From Parahaliea mediterranea (GTDB lineage Bacteria; Pseudomonadota; Gammaproteobacteria; Pseudomonadales; Halieaceae): a stretch of 64,000 nt of DNA. A model generated the notes under the pieces. The model worked only from the letters and a program-made list of their open reading frames with translations. It had not been told where the DNA came from and did not search any database. Made by a program: the position numbers and the translations under genes. Location of the stretch: assembly GCF_003402235.1 (NCBI RefSeq), contig NZ_QEWO01000006.1, positions 62,001 to 126,000 on the forward strand, read 5' to 3'. Shown here piece after piece: positions 1 through 10,474 of this stretch (position 1 is its first letter; every line of letters begins with the position of its first letter).

Positions 1-395
1 GCTGTACTGACTACCAATGCTTAAAATTTAATCTAGCCCATATTTGAGAGCTGTAAATAGAAAAAACCGGATTAATATATTTTTTCTATCTATTATCGTA
101 GATTGATATTCCCTAACTGATTATCTCAGACTGTAAACAGCTTCAACTGTGTCCAAACTGCCGATGACGATTGATCCAATCCGATCTCGGTGCCAATTCG
201 GGAGGTCGTTAGGAAGAAAGATTAGTCCGAATATTTCACAAGTAATCTAATTTGGCTGCATTTGTGCGAAGATTATTCCGATCAGCGAATAGTGGTCAGT
301 TCGCGAGATATTTTGAGCTGTTTTACGTGTTTCCGGGCACACCTCCCTCAGACCTCCATTGTTTATCGAGGCGCCGCGGTCTCAGTGCGGTGGGG
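1..395. other. AT-rich non-coding left edge
   Basis: No credible coding frame is visible. The first 300 bases are clearly richer in A and T than the rest of the window, with runs such as TTAATATATTTTTT near 70-85, and the composition changes abruptly near 380 where the epimerase gene ends. It may be the end of an acquired segment or a regulatory region of a gene outside the window. I see no convincing terminator or att repeat in it. Confidence 0.5.
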
Positions 396-1283
396 CTAGC
401 CCCCATAAATCCCCTCCAACGCCTCATCCAACGCCGGATACCGAAATTCAAACCCCGCCTCGCGCAGCGCACCGGGCACGACGCGCTGGCCGGCCAGCAG
501 GAGTTCTTCGGCCATTTCGCCAAGCCCCAGTCTCAGGGCCACGGAGGGCAGTGGCACGGGCGGCAGGGTGCGGAAGTGTTTGCGCAGGGCGGTGCACAGG
601 TCGCGGTGGGTGACGGGCGTGGGAGCGGTGATGTTAAAGGAGCCGCTCAGGCAGGGTTGGTCGAGCAAAAAGAGGATGGCCGCCACGACGTCTGCGCGGT
701 GTACCCAGCTCAGCCATTGCTCGCCGGAGCCCATCCAGTTGGCGAACCCAAAGCGAAAGGGGCGTGCCATGTCGCTGAGGGCGCCGCCGCCGGCATCCAG
801 CACGACGCCCAGGCGCAGGTAGCAGGTGCGTATGCCCAGTGCCTCGGCCTGTGCCGCCGCCTGTTCCCAGCGCCGGCACAGGTCACTGGCAAAGCCGGGA
901 TGGGGCGGGGCGTCTTCGGCGAGGAAGTGGTCGCCCTGGTGGCCGTAGTAGCCCACGGCACTGGCAGAGAGCAGGGTGGCCGGCGGCGCGCTGCGCTCGC
1001 GCAGGAAGTCGATGAGGGCGACGGTGGTGTCCAGGCGGCTGGCCACCAGTTCGCGCTTGTAACGCTGCGTCCAGCACTTGCCCGCCATGGAGGCACCGGC
1101 AAGGTTGATGACCGCATCCAGGGGCGCATCGCGCAGCGGCGCCAGGGTCTGCACGTAGCGCACACCGTTATCGCCGGGCAGCGCCTGCCGGGTGAGCACA
1201 CTCACCCGGTACCCGGCCCGCTGCAGGGCCGGCACCAGTGCGCTACCGATAAACCCGGTGCCGCCCGTGACCAGCACGTCCAT
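396..1283 (-). CDS. TIGR01777-type NAD(P)-dependent sugar epimerase-like SDR protein
   Basis: This is a 295-residue extended short-chain dehydrogenase/reductase of the YfcH/TIGR01777 group. The N-terminus carries the Rossmann motif VTGGTGFIGSAL (residues 5-16). The last 50 residues match the small C-terminal domain of this group, with the LLLAGQRVVPGALREAGF stretch. Length is normal for the family. Members are annotated as nucleoside-sugar epimerases, but their true substrate is unknown. The start is the ATG directly before the nucleotide-binding strand. It is divergent from the sirtuin gene, with a short intergenic region between them. Confidence 0.9.
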   Translation of the reverse strand: MDVLVTGGTGFIGSALVPALQRAGYRVSVLTRQALPGDNGVRYVQTLAPLRDAPLDAVINLAGASMAGKCWTQRYKRELVASRLDTTVALIDFLRERSAPPATLLSASAVGYYGHQGDHFLAEDAPPHPGFASDLCRRWEQAAAQAEALGIRTCYLRLGVVLDAGGGALSDMARPFRFGFANWMGSGEQWLSWVHRADVVAAILFLLDQPCLSGSFNITAPTPVTHRDLCTALRKHFRTLPPVPLPSVALRLGLGEMAEELLLAGQRVVPGALREAGFEFRYPALDEALEGIYGG

Positions 1284-1419
1284 AAGTCACCTAGGGTTCT
1301 GCCGTATGCAAACTGTAGCCCACGCCCCGGCAGAGGCAAATGCGGGTTTGGGTCAGGCATCCAGGGGTACAGCGCAGCGGGGGCATCCAGCAAAGGCCTT
1401 GCCGCGTACACTGTGTAAC

Positions 1420-2292
1420 ATGCACCCATCCGACGGCTCACAGCTACTGCACTTTATCCACCGCCACCCGCGGCTGGTGGTGCTTACCGGCGCCGGCATC
1501 AGCGCAGCGTCGGGCATTCCCACCTACCGCGACAACCTGGGCAACTGGCAGCACAGTGCGCCCATCACTCACCAGGCTTTTGTGGATGACGAGGGGGCCA
1601 GGCGCCGCTACTGGGCGCGTTCGCTGGCCGGCTGGCCGCCGGTGCGCGATGCCCGCCCCAATGCTGCCCACCTGGCGCTGGCGAGCCTGGAGCGCGCCGG
1701 CGTTGTGCCGCTGGTTATCACCCAGAATGTGGACCGCCTGCACCAGCGGGCCGGCAGCACCCGGGTAGTGGATTTGCACGGCCGAATTGACCGGGTGCGC
1801 TGCCTGCTCTGCGCCGATGTGCAGCCGCGCGAGTTGCTGCAGCGCCAGTTTGCCCTGGCCGGCCACCACCCGCCGGCCGGTGTGGTTGCCACGCGCCCGG
1901 ACGGCGATGCAGACACCCTTGCAACGGCAGGCACAGCTACGGCCAGCGCGGATGGGCAATACGGCCCAGCGCCGCCCCGCTGCCGCCACTGCAACGGTAT
2001 GCTGATGCCGGATGTGGTGTTCTTTGGCGGCGCGGTGCCGGCGGCCACGGTGGCGGTTTGCAAAGCCGCCATCGACGCGGCGGATGCGCTGCTGGTGGTG
2101 GGCAGCTCGCTGCAGGTGTACTCGGGGTTTCGCTTCTGCCGCTATGCCAAGGCCGGGGGCAAGGCACTGGCCCTGCTGAACCCAGGCCTCACCCGCGCCG
2201 ACGCGCTGGCCGACCTGCGCCTGCGGGCCGATTGCGCGCCGGTGCTGGCAGCGGTGGCCGAGGCCTTGGGCCGGGCACCAGCCCCGCCCTGA
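1420..2292 (+). CDS. Sir2-family NAD-dependent protein deacylase
   Basis: This is a 290-residue sirtuin. It shows the NAD-binding GAGISAASGIPTYRD motif (from residue 24), the catalytic-pocket TQNVDRLH motif, an HGR segment after it, and a zinc ribbon made of CLLC and CRHC pairs. About 60 residues separate the two pairs, longer than in compact bacterial CobB, and this insert is rich in Ala, Thr and Gly. Known sirtuins remove acyl groups from lysines using NAD+ in the cytoplasm. The frame is open far upstream, but the ATG at 1420 places the first motif at the usual distance. The adjoining membrane-protein gene starts 20 bases after the stop. Confidence 0.9.
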   Translation: MHPSDGSQLLHFIHRHPRLVVLTGAGISAASGIPTYRDNLGNWQHSAPITHQAFVDDEGARRRYWARSLAGWPPVRDARPNAAHLALASLERAGVVPLVITQNVDRLHQRAGSTRVVDLHGRIDRVRCLLCADVQPRELLQRQFALAGHHPPAGVVATRPDGDADTLATAGTATASADGQYGPAPPRCRHCNGMLMPDVVFFGGAVPAATVAVCKAAIDAADALLVVGSSLQVYSGFRFCRYAKAGGKALALLNPGLTRADALADLRLRADCAPVLAAVAEALGRAPAPP

Positions 2293-2312
2293 TTTTGGGT
2301 TATGCTGCGCCC

Positions 2313-3491
2313 ATGCAATTACCCGACAACCCACGGCATGTAATCGCCTGGCTTATCCTGCTGGCCGGGGCGCCGCTGCTGGCCTGGACGCACTGGCTGG
2401 ACGCCTACTCCATGACCCAGATCAAAGCGTCTCTCACCAGCGCTGGCCTTTTTTACGCCACGGCCCGGGGCATCAACGGCATTGTGTCTGTCATCCAGGC
2501 CACCGAGCTCAACCTGCCCTTCCTGACCCTGGGGGTGGGTGAGATTCTGGACCCGGTGAACGACCTGATCGAGCGCTTCTCCGGCATTATTCTGTTTGCC
2601 CTGGGTTCACTGGCGCTGCAGCAGATTCTGCAATTCATTGTGGTTCACGATGGCTTCAATGCCCTGCTCACCGGCATCAGCCTGCTGACCATGGCCGCCC
2701 TGCTGACCCGGCAAACGGCCTACTTTGCCACCCTGCTTAGGCTGTTTATTCTCACGGTGTTTATCCGCTTTGCCTTTGCCCTGGTGATCATCGCCAACCA
2801 CTGGGTGGACACCACCTTCCTGCAAGCCCAGGACGAGGCCCGGCACCGGGCCATGCAGACCTTCGAGAGCGAGCTGAAGAGCATTCAGGAGCTGAGCCAG
2901 CAGTCAGCGGATTTTGGCGGCGAGATTGCCACCCTGGATGCCCAGTCCGCCACCCTGCAGGACGAGATTGCGGCGCTGGATCAGCAGATTGCCAATGTGC
3001 AGGCGCAAATCCGCCAGCGGGAGGCGCAGCTGGAGAAGCAGATGGCCGACGAGAGCCTGGTGTGCCGAGGCTCGCTGGGGCTTACCAACTGCTCGGCTGC
3101 GCTGCGGGCAAGCCAGGGCGAACTGGGCGCGCGCCAGCGCGAGGCCAGCCGTTTACAGGCCACCCGGAAGGTAAAAAGCGAGGCGCGCCAAGTTGCCCGG
3201 CAGCAAGCAGACTGCCTGCAAAAGCGCGAGCGTGGCGAGCGCTGCAGCCTGCTTGATCTGGTGCCGGAGCTGCCGGATGTGAATCAGCTGCGCAGCCAGC
3301 TGGACGCACTGGAGGGCAGAATCAGCGACTTCACCAATAACCTGGTGATGCTGCTCACCTCGATGATTCTGAAGGCCGTGCTGATACCGCTGCTGTTTTT
3401 GTACACCCTGGTGCAGGTCACCCGGCGCCTGTGGCAACACACCATCGACACCCAGCGGCGGCCAGCGCCGCCACAGGCAGAGCAGCCCTGA
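2313..3491 (+). CDS. Inner-membrane protein with long cytosolic or periplasmic coiled coil
   Basis: I do not recognise a named family. The 392-residue protein has a hydrophobic segment near residues 8-27, three more between about 85 and 170, a heptad-rich Gln/Glu/Ala/Leu coiled coil from about 180 to 345 with several Cys residues, and a final hydrophobic segment near 350-375. The start at 2313 is the first ATG after the sirtuin stop, and the short gap suggests co-transcription. Its layout resembles a membrane-tethered spacer or scaffold. No enzyme motif is visible, so no function is assigned. Confidence 0.75.
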   Translation: MQLPDNPRHVIAWLILLAGAPLLAWTHWLDAYSMTQIKASLTSAGLFYATARGINGIVSVIQATELNLPFLTLGVGEILDPVNDLIERFSGIILFALGSLALQQILQFIVVHDGFNALLTGISLLTMAALLTRQTAYFATLLRLFILTVFIRFAFALVIIANHWVDTTFLQAQDEARHRAMQTFESELKSIQELSQQSADFGGEIATLDAQSATLQDEIAALDQQIANVQAQIRQREAQLEKQMADESLVCRGSLGLTNCSAALRASQGELGARQREASRLQATRKVKSEARQVARQQADCLQKRERGERCSLLDLVPELPDVNQLRSQLDALEGRISDFTNNLVMLLTSMILKAVLIPLLFLYTLVQVTRRLWQHTIDTQRRPAPPQAEQP

Positions 3492-3549
3492 CAGCCCGTA
3501 CAAATACCTGATAGACAATCGGCACAACGATAACAAGAGGAACGGCCCC

Positions 3550-4932
3550 ATGGGCGCAACCACCCGCTTTACCCCGCTGGCCGCCTGCCTGGCGCTGCTT
3601 GCCTGCAGCGATGCCAGCGACCCGCCGCCACCCGCCCCGGTCGGGCCCGCGTCCCTGCTCACCGTGCGCGGCGCGGCCGCGCCGGAAGGCGAGGCCGGCG
3701 GCATGGGGCGGGTGGTGTTTCCGGTGTTTCTCGATCAGCCCCAGGCCAGCGACATCACGCTGTATTACCGCACGGTGGATGGCGAAGCCACAGCCGATGA
3801 AGACTACCTGCCCAAGGACGGCCACCTGACCATTGCCGCAGGCAGCACCCGCGCCGAACTGACCGTGGAAACCCTGGGCGATGCCGAGCCGGAGGCGGCC
3901 GAGCGCTTTACCCTGGCCTTGACGGTAGAGGGCAATGCCCGGCTGGCCAGCGAGCGCGCCACTGGCACCGTGGCCAACGACGACACCGACTGCAGCGCCC
4001 CCTTCAGCAAAACGCCCAACCCCTGGCGGGTGAGCCCGGGCAGCGACCCGCTGAACTACGCCCACCGGGGCGGGGTGATCGATTTCCCGGAGAACACCCT
4101 GTACGCCTACTACGAAGTGGCCGCCGCCGGGGCGGATGTGCTGGAGATGGACGTCTACCAGACGGCGGATAACGCGCTGGTGATCCTGCACGACCTGGAC
4201 GTGGACCGCACCACCAACGGCAGCGGCCAGGTGGTGGACCTCACCCTGGCCGAGTTGCGCGAGTTGGATGCGGCCTACTGGTTTGTGGCCGGCCAGGGCA
4301 CGCCCCACGATGCCCCGGCCTCGGCCTACACCTTTCGCGGCATAGCCACTGGCGAGCAGCCGCCGCCCCCCGGCTACCGGGCGGAGGACTTTCGCATTCC
4401 CACCCTGGAGGAGGCCCTGCAGGCCTTTCCCCACCACCTGATCAACATCGAACTGAAGCCCGACCTGGACGGCGCCGGCAAATACGAACAGCAGATTGCC
4501 GAGACACTACTGCGCTACGGGCGCACCACGGATGTGATTGCCGCCTCCTTCGTGGACGAGGCGGCCAACAACTTCAAGGCGGTGGCGCCCTGCGTATTTA
4601 CCTCGGTGCCGCTGGACCAGGGCACCGGCCTGGTGCTGGGCAGCCAGGGCGATGGCGATATTCCACCGGTGTCGGAGCATGTGGCCTTCCAGGTGCCCCC
4701 GGATACCAGCCAGATCCAGCAGGTGCCCGAGGGCTTCTTCCTGCGCGTGGTGACGCCGGACTTCATCCGCGACGCCCACGCCGCCAACCTGGCGGTGCAG
4801 GTGTGGACCGTGAACCAGTGCGAGGAAATGCTGGAAATGATCGACCTTGGCGTGGACGCCATCATGACCGACAGGCCGCTGCTGCTGGCCTCCCTGCTGG
4901 CCACCGAGCCGGGCCAGCGCCGCTGCGATTAA
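3550..4932 (+). CDS. Lipoprotein with Calx-beta domain and glycerophosphodiester phosphodiesterase domain
   Basis: The 460-residue protein starts with a lipoprotein signal ending in the lipobox-like LALLAC (Cys19). Residues 38-150 form a Calx-beta-type repeat (DGEATADEDY, then a terminal VANDDTD). The GDPD domain follows, with the diagnostic YAHRGG, FPENT, EMDVYQTAD and VILHD motifs that supply the catalytic His pair and metal-binding Glu/Asp. GDPD enzymes hydrolyse glycerophosphodiesters to glycerol-3-phosphate and an alcohol. Here the enzyme should be anchored in the envelope, where it could scavenge phosphate or glycerol from phospholipid debris. The two-domain order is unusual for bacterial GlpQ. 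Confidence 0.88.
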   Translation: MGATTRFTPLAACLALLACSDASDPPPPAPVGPASLLTVRGAAAPEGEAGGMGRVVFPVFLDQPQASDITLYYRTVDGEATADEDYLPKDGHLTIAAGSTRAELTVETLGDAEPEAAERFTLALTVEGNARLASERATGTVANDDTDCSAPFSKTPNPWRVSPGSDPLNYAHRGGVIDFPENTLYAYYEVAAAGADVLEMDVYQTADNALVILHDLDVDRTTNGSGQVVDLTLAELRELDAAYWFVAGQGTPHDAPASAYTFRGIATGEQPPPPGYRAEDFRIPTLEEALQAFPHHLINIELKPDLDGAGKYEQQIAETLLRYGRTTDVIAASFVDEAANNFKAVAPCVFTSVPLDQGTGLVLGSQGDGDIPPVSEHVAFQVPPDTSQIQQVPEGFFLRVVTPDFIRDAHAANLAVQVWTVNQCEEMLEMIDLGVDAIMTDRPLLLASLLATEPGQRRCD

Positions 4933-5049
4933 CGCGCGGCGCTGTTACGGTGGAACCGGGGCGATGAACATTGCCGACGGAACAGTGGCGATGGTGGCAT
5001 CGCCGCCCGGCTTACCGTAACCTGCCGGGACATTCTCGGGGCCGCCATT

Positions 5050-6609
5050 GTGATTGCCATTGCTCGCCGTTTTGCTCGCCTTCTTTCTACCAGCCTCTCT
5101 CGTAATTTTGTCTATCGCTTGTTGGCCCGGCGCAGTATCGCCGGCCTGCTGCGCCGCTGCGCCCCGCCTCTGCTAGGCGCGGCGGTGGCGGCAAGCGGCC
5201 CCGCCACGGCCTGGGCGCAGAACGCGGGCACGGTAGACAGCCCCTGGGTGCGCAACATCAACGCCGAAGCCACCAAGGCCCTGGGCGATGCCGGGGCCCT
5301 GGGGCTGGCGGCCATTCCCCTGGACGGGCCGGGCCAGGCACAGTACCTGAACGCCGATACGCTAATGAGCCCGGGCTCCATCGTGAAGGTGATTACCACC
5401 TACGCCGCGCTGGAAATACTGGGGCCCAATTACCGCTGGGACACCACCCTGCTCACCGATGGCCGCATTGAAGGCGAGGTGCTCAAGGGCAACCTGTACC
5501 TGCGCTTTGGCGGCGACCCGAAACTCACCATCGAGCGGCTGTGGACGACGCTCGGCGAGTTGCCCGGCATGGGCATCCGGCGCATTGACGGCAACCTGGT
5601 GCTGGATGGCAGCCACTATCGCCTGGCCGCCGGGCAGCCGGCCTTCGAGGACAACGGCGACAACCCCAACGCCCCCTTTCTGGTGGCGCCCTCGCCCTAC
5701 CTCAGCAACCTGAACCTGCAACAGTTCCACCTGCTGGCCGACGAGCGCGGGGTGCGCGCCTGGGCGACCCCGGCCCTGCCGCAGGTGGCCATCGACAACC
5801 AGGTAAAGGCGGCCCCTGCCGGCACCTGCCCGGGGCGCGACGACTTCACCTGGCAGCCGGTGGCCAGCGGCGATGGCCGCATTACCCTCACCGTCAGCGG
5901 CACGTTGCCGCGCAACTGCCGCAGCAGCACCTACCTGTCGCTGCTGCCCCAGGCCACCTATTCCGCCGCGCTGATACGCAAGCTGCTGACAGACTATGGC
6001 GTGGCAATCACTGGGCAGGATGCACTGGCCAGGGCGCCCGACACAGCCCGCGAGCTGGCCAGCACCACCTCCCCCGACCTGGTCACCATGGTGCGCGATG
6101 TCAATAAATGGAGCAGCAATGTCATGGCCCGCTCGCTGCTGTTGACCATTGGCGCCCACACCCGGGGCGAGCAGGAGCAAGATGACGTCGCCGCCGGCCT
6201 GCGCGCCCTGCGCAGCTGGCTGGAATCCAAGGGCGTGGACACCGCCGGCCTGGTGATCGACAACGGTGCCGGCCTCAGCCGGGCCAGCCGCCTGACACCC
6301 CGCCAGGTGCTGCAGCTACTGCAGCAAGCCTGGCGCAGCCCCTTTGCGGTGGATTTGCTGTCGTCCATGCCCATCATCGCCACCGACGGCACCATGACCC
6401 GCCGTCTGCGCAACACCGCCCTTGCGGGCGAGGGGCGCATCAAGACCGGGTCGCTGGATCATGTGCGCTCCATCGCCGGCTTTGTGCGCGACCGTAACCA
6501 GACCACCTGGGCGGTGGCTGCCATGGTCAACCATAACCCGGCCTGGAACGGCCAGGCAGTGCTGGACAAGGTGCTGTACAACCTGCACTACAAGCCTCCA
6601 GCCTCCTGA
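5050..6609 (+). CDS. dacB: D-alanyl-D-alanine carboxypeptidase/endopeptidase (PBP4 type)
   Basis: The 519-residue protein carries the three penicillin-binding active-site motifs in order: SIVK (residues 110-113, nucleophile Ser110), SSN in KWSSNVMA, and KTGS near residue 475. The long insert between the first two motifs is typical of the DacB/PBP4 class. The N-terminus is a long basic and hydrophobic export signal ending near AWAQ. The start codon is GTG; no in-frame ATG precedes the signal. PBP4 enzymes trim and cleave peptidoglycan cross-links in the periplasm. The gene stands alone, between the GDPD lipoprotein and the sulfatase. Confidence 0.92.
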   Translation: MIAIARRFARLLSTSLSRNFVYRLLARRSIAGLLRRCAPPLLGAAVAASGPATAWAQNAGTVDSPWVRNINAEATKALGDAGALGLAAIPLDGPGQAQYLNADTLMSPGSIVKVITTYAALEILGPNYRWDTTLLTDGRIEGEVLKGNLYLRFGGDPKLTIERLWTTLGELPGMGIRRIDGNLVLDGSHYRLAAGQPAFEDNGDNPNAPFLVAPSPYLSNLNLQQFHLLADERGVRAWATPALPQVAIDNQVKAAPAGTCPGRDDFTWQPVASGDGRITLTVSGTLPRNCRSSTYLSLLPQATYSAALIRKLLTDYGVAITGQDALARAPDTARELASTTSPDLVTMVRDVNKWSSNVMARSLLLTIGAHTRGEQEQDDVAAGLRALRSWLESKGVDTAGLVIDNGAGLSRASRLTPRQVLQLLQQAWRSPFAVDLLSSMPIIATDGTMTRRLRNTALAGEGRIKTGSLDHVRSIAGFVRDRNQTTWAVAAMVNHNPAWNGQAVLDKVLYNLHYKPPAS

Positions 6610-6807
6610 GCTGGACGAATCTCGAGTCGGCAAGGTTTTTAGAGTCCGACTGGACTGAATAGCGCCATAAAAAACTGGCTGAAAAGTCGAAAAAATCCTG
6701 TGCCGGCGCTGGCGCCCAGGAAAGCTTCTGCTAGGCTTAGTCGCGCTGGGGTCGCGGTGGACGCTCCCAGCCCAACGATCCCAAGCCGATAGTGACCGGA
6801 GCACATC

Positions 6808-8400
6808 ATGAACACACGTACGTCATATAGCAGTGGCAACAGGGGGCTATGGGCCACCCTGGCGTTGCTGGTTCTGACCCTGGCTGTCCCGCTGGGCGCC
6901 CAGGCCCAGGACAAAAAACCGAACATCCTGGTGATTTGGGGTGATGACATCGGTGAATCCCAGATCAGCGCTTACACGCGAGGCATGATGGGCTACCAAA
7001 CCCCTAACCTCGATCGCATAGCGAACGAGGGCGTGCTGTTTACTGATGCCTACGGCCAGCAAAGCTGTACCGCTGGCCGCGCCAGCTTCATCCTTGGCCA
7101 GGAGCCTTTTCGCACGGGGCTTTTGACTATCGGCATGCCTGGCGACGATCACGGTATTGCCGAGTGGATGCCCACCCTGGCCGATGTCCTCAAGGAACAG
7201 GGCTACGCAACTGGCCAGTTCGGCAAGAATCACCTGGGTGACCAGGATGAGCACCTACCCATCAATCACGGTTTTGACGAGTTTTTCGGCAACCTCTATC
7301 ACCTGAACGCGGAAGAAGAACCCGAGGGTTACTTTTACCCGAAGGACCCCGCGTTCAAGAAAAAATATGGCCCCCGCGGCGTCATCAAGGCCACGGCTGA
7401 CGGCAAGATCGAAGACACCGGCCCGCTTGACTCGAAGCGCATGGAAACCATCGACGAAGAAATTTTGGCCGCAACCAAGGATTTTATCCAACGCCAGGTC
7501 AGTGCCGACAAGCCCTTCTTCACTTGGTTTAACTCCACGCGCATGCATATCTTTACCCACCTGAAAGAAGAGTCGTATGGCAAAACCGGGATGGGTATCC
7601 ATGCCGACGGCATGGTGGAACATGACGGCCACGTTGGCCAGCTGCTGGACCTGCTCGACGAGCTGGGAATTGCCGACAACACCATCGTGGTCTACAGCAC
7701 TGACAACGGCGCCGAAATTGGACTGTGGCCCGACGGTGCAATGACCATGTTCCACGGCGAAAAAGGCACCACCTGGGAAGGCGGCTTCCGGGTGCCCATG
7801 ATGGCACGCTGGCCTGGTGTTATTGAGCCAGGAACGGTGTCCAATGAAGTGATCTCCAATATCGATTGGTACACCACGCTGGCAGCGGCCGGCGGCGCCA
7901 CCAACATCAAAGAAGATTTGCTGAAAGGTACTCGGCTTAACGGCAAACGCTTCAAGGTCCACCTGGATGGCTATAACTTTGTGCCCTACTTAAAGGGTGA
8001 AGCAGACAAAGGCCCCCGCGAGCAGATCTTCTATTTTGACCAGGGCGGCAACCTGAATGCGGTTCGCTGGAATGACTGGAAAGTCTCCTTTGCAGTCAAC
8101 GACGGGAATATCGCCACCGGTACTCGTAAAGTTACCGCCTGGGCCGGCATCACCAACCTGCGTATGGACCCGTATGAGAAAGCCGCTGAAGAAGGTGCTG
8201 GCTACCTCGATTGGTACGGTCGCCAAATGTGGCTATTGGTGCCCATCCAGCAGCAGATCAAGAATTTCTTCTCGGACTTTACCGACTACCCTTACCAGGC
8301 CGGTTCGTCATTGAATGCCGGAAACATCAACTACGGACTATTGCGCCAACAGGACGCGATGAAGCGCCTTAAAGAAATGGAGTCCATGAAAACGCGCTAG
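6808..8400 (+). CDS. Secreted arylsulfatase
   Basis: This 530-residue sulfatase has an N-terminal signal peptide (hydrophobic core 15-30, cleavage near AQAQ). The mature part begins with the metal-binding strand NILVIWGDD. The maturation site is S-C87-T-A-G-R, a Cys-type sequence in which Ala replaces the usual Pro, so Cys87 should be converted to formylglycine by a formylglycine-generating enzyme or an anaerobic maturase. The later metal-site motif YSTDNGAE is present. It would hydrolyse sulfate esters in the periplasm or medium, possibly from marine polysaccharides or aryl sulfates; the substrate is not visible. It is monocistronic and ends at a strong terminator. Confidence 0.9.
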   Translation: MNTRTSYSSGNRGLWATLALLVLTLAVPLGAQAQDKKPNILVIWGDDIGESQISAYTRGMMGYQTPNLDRIANEGVLFTDAYGQQSCTAGRASFILGQEPFRTGLLTIGMPGDDHGIAEWMPTLADVLKEQGYATGQFGKNHLGDQDEHLPINHGFDEFFGNLYHLNAEEEPEGYFYPKDPAFKKKYGPRGVIKATADGKIEDTGPLDSKRMETIDEEILAATKDFIQRQVSADKPFFTWFNSTRMHIFTHLKEESYGKTGMGIHADGMVEHDGHVGQLLDLLDELGIADNTIVVYSTDNGAEIGLWPDGAMTMFHGEKGTTWEGGFRVPMMARWPGVIEPGTVSNEVISNIDWYTTLAAAGGATNIKEDLLKGTRLNGKRFKVHLDGYNFVPYLKGEADKGPREQIFYFDQGGNLNAVRWNDWKVSFAVNDGNIATGTRKVTAWAGITNLRMDPYEKAAEEGAGYLDWYGRQMWLLVPIQQQIKNFFSDFTDYPYQAGSSLNAGNINYGLLRQQDAMKRLKEMESMKTR

Positions 8401-8438
8401 GCGCGCTTTACAGCCCTGCTGTAATTCACGACACTTTG

Positions 8439-8463
8439 AGGGGGCGCTTTGCGCCCCCTTTTT
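8439..8463 (+). terminator. Rho-independent terminator after the sulfatase gene
   Basis: A perfect 9-bp stem (AGGGGGCGC / GCGCCCCCT) with a TTT loop is followed by a T run. It lies 38 bases after the sulfatase stop and before the MoxR operon. Confidence 0.9.
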
Positions 8464-8529
8464 CGTATCAGCGGCACAACCCGGCGCCTGCCTTGCGAGC
8501 ACCCAATCACCAAGGGACGGACCAGAACC

Positions 8530-9498
<969 letters not shown>

Positions 9499-9514
9499 GG
9501 ACCACCAGCGCAGC

Positions 9515-10474
9515 ATGGCCAGGCCACAACGCAACAACGCCAGCAAGGCGAAACCCGCGGGCGCCTATACCTGCCTGCAGGACCTGCTCAACCTGCGCCA
9601 CCGGGCGCGGGGCTTCAGTTTCCTGCCGCGCCAGCCGGTGCATTCGCTGCTGGCCGGGCGACACACCTCGCGCCTGCGCGGCCGCGGGCTGAACTTCGAA
9701 GAAATCCGCCGTTACCAGCCCGGCGATGATATTCGCCAGATTGACTGGAAGGTCACTGCCCGCACCCGCCGCACCCACAGCCGGGTCTTCACCGAAGAGC
9801 GCGAGCGCGTCACCCTGCTGGTGGTGGACCAGCGCATCGGCATGTTCTTTGGCAGCCGCAAGCGCATGAAGTCGGTCACCGCTGCCGAGGCCGCGGCACT
9901 GGCCGCCTGGCGCGTGCTGGAGCAGCAGGACCGAGTGGGCGCGCTGATCTTCAACGACTCAACGCTGATAGAAGTGCGCCCCCAGCGCAGCAGCGGAGCG
10001 GTGATGCGCATCCTGCAGCACATCGTGGAGCAGAACCACGCGCTGGACCTGAACAGCGGCATCCGCAGCAACCCCGGCATGTTCAACGAAGCCCTGCGCC
10101 GCTGCGACCGCCTGGCCAAGCACGACGCCCTGGTCTGCATAATCAGCGACGGCGCCGGCCAGGACGAAGAGAGCCGCCACCTACTGACCCGCATTGCCCA
10201 CCGCAACGATGTGCTGTTCGGCTTTGTGCACGACCCGCTGGAGGCCGACCTGCCCGCCGCCGGGCCGCTGGTGTTTGAAGACGCCGGCGCCCAGCTGGAA
10301 GTGGACACCAGCCAGAGCCGGCTGCGCGAGCGCTACCGTGAGGATTTTGCCGCCGCCCGTGCCAGCGGCCGCCACTTCCTGCTGCACCGGGAAACGCCGG
10401 TGATCCCCCTGTCCACCGCCGAGGACGTGGCCGAACAGGTACGCCGCCGCCTGGGTGGCGTGCGAGCGCGATGA
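9515..10474 (+). CDS. DUF58 (VWA-like) protein of the MoxR/Bat operon
   Basis: This 319-residue protein contains the DUF58 signature RYQPGDDIRQIDWKVTAR around residues 67-85 and a following VWA-like fold (VVDQRIGMFFG, then CIISDGAG). It has no membrane segment, so it should be cytosolic, as in most DUF58 proteins that pair with MoxR. Its gene lies 16 bases after moxR, and its end overlaps the next start by 4 bases. It is thought to act as an adaptor or substrate of the MoxR ATPase; a specific role is not known. Confidence 0.9.
   Translation: MARPQRNNASKAKPAGAYTCLQDLLNLRHRARGFSFLPRQPVHSLLAGRHTSRLRGRGLNFEEIRRYQPGDDIRQIDWKVTARTRRTHSRVFTEERERVTLLVVDQRIGMFFGSRKRMKSVTAAEAAALAAWRVLEQQDRVGALIFNDSTLIEVRPQRSSGAVMRILQHIVEQNHALDLNSGIRSNPGMFNEALRRCDRLAKHDALVCIISDGAGQDEESRHLLTRIAHRNDVLFGFVHDPLEADLPAAGPLVFEDAGAQLEVDTSQSRLRERYREDFAAARASGRHFLLHRETPVIPLSTAEDVAEQVRRRLGGVRAR

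Noticed and set aside
252-1418. A plus-strand open frame across the epimerase gene
   Set aside because: The minus-strand gene has a complete SDR domain; the plus-strand product has no recognisable feature.
4944-5021. Nested inverted repeats (GTTACGGT/ACCGTAAC around GGCGATG/CATCGCC) before dacB
   Set aside because: Arms are short and widely spaced in GC-rich DNA, and no promoter or T run supports an RNA gene; noted only as a possible terminator of the GDPD gene.
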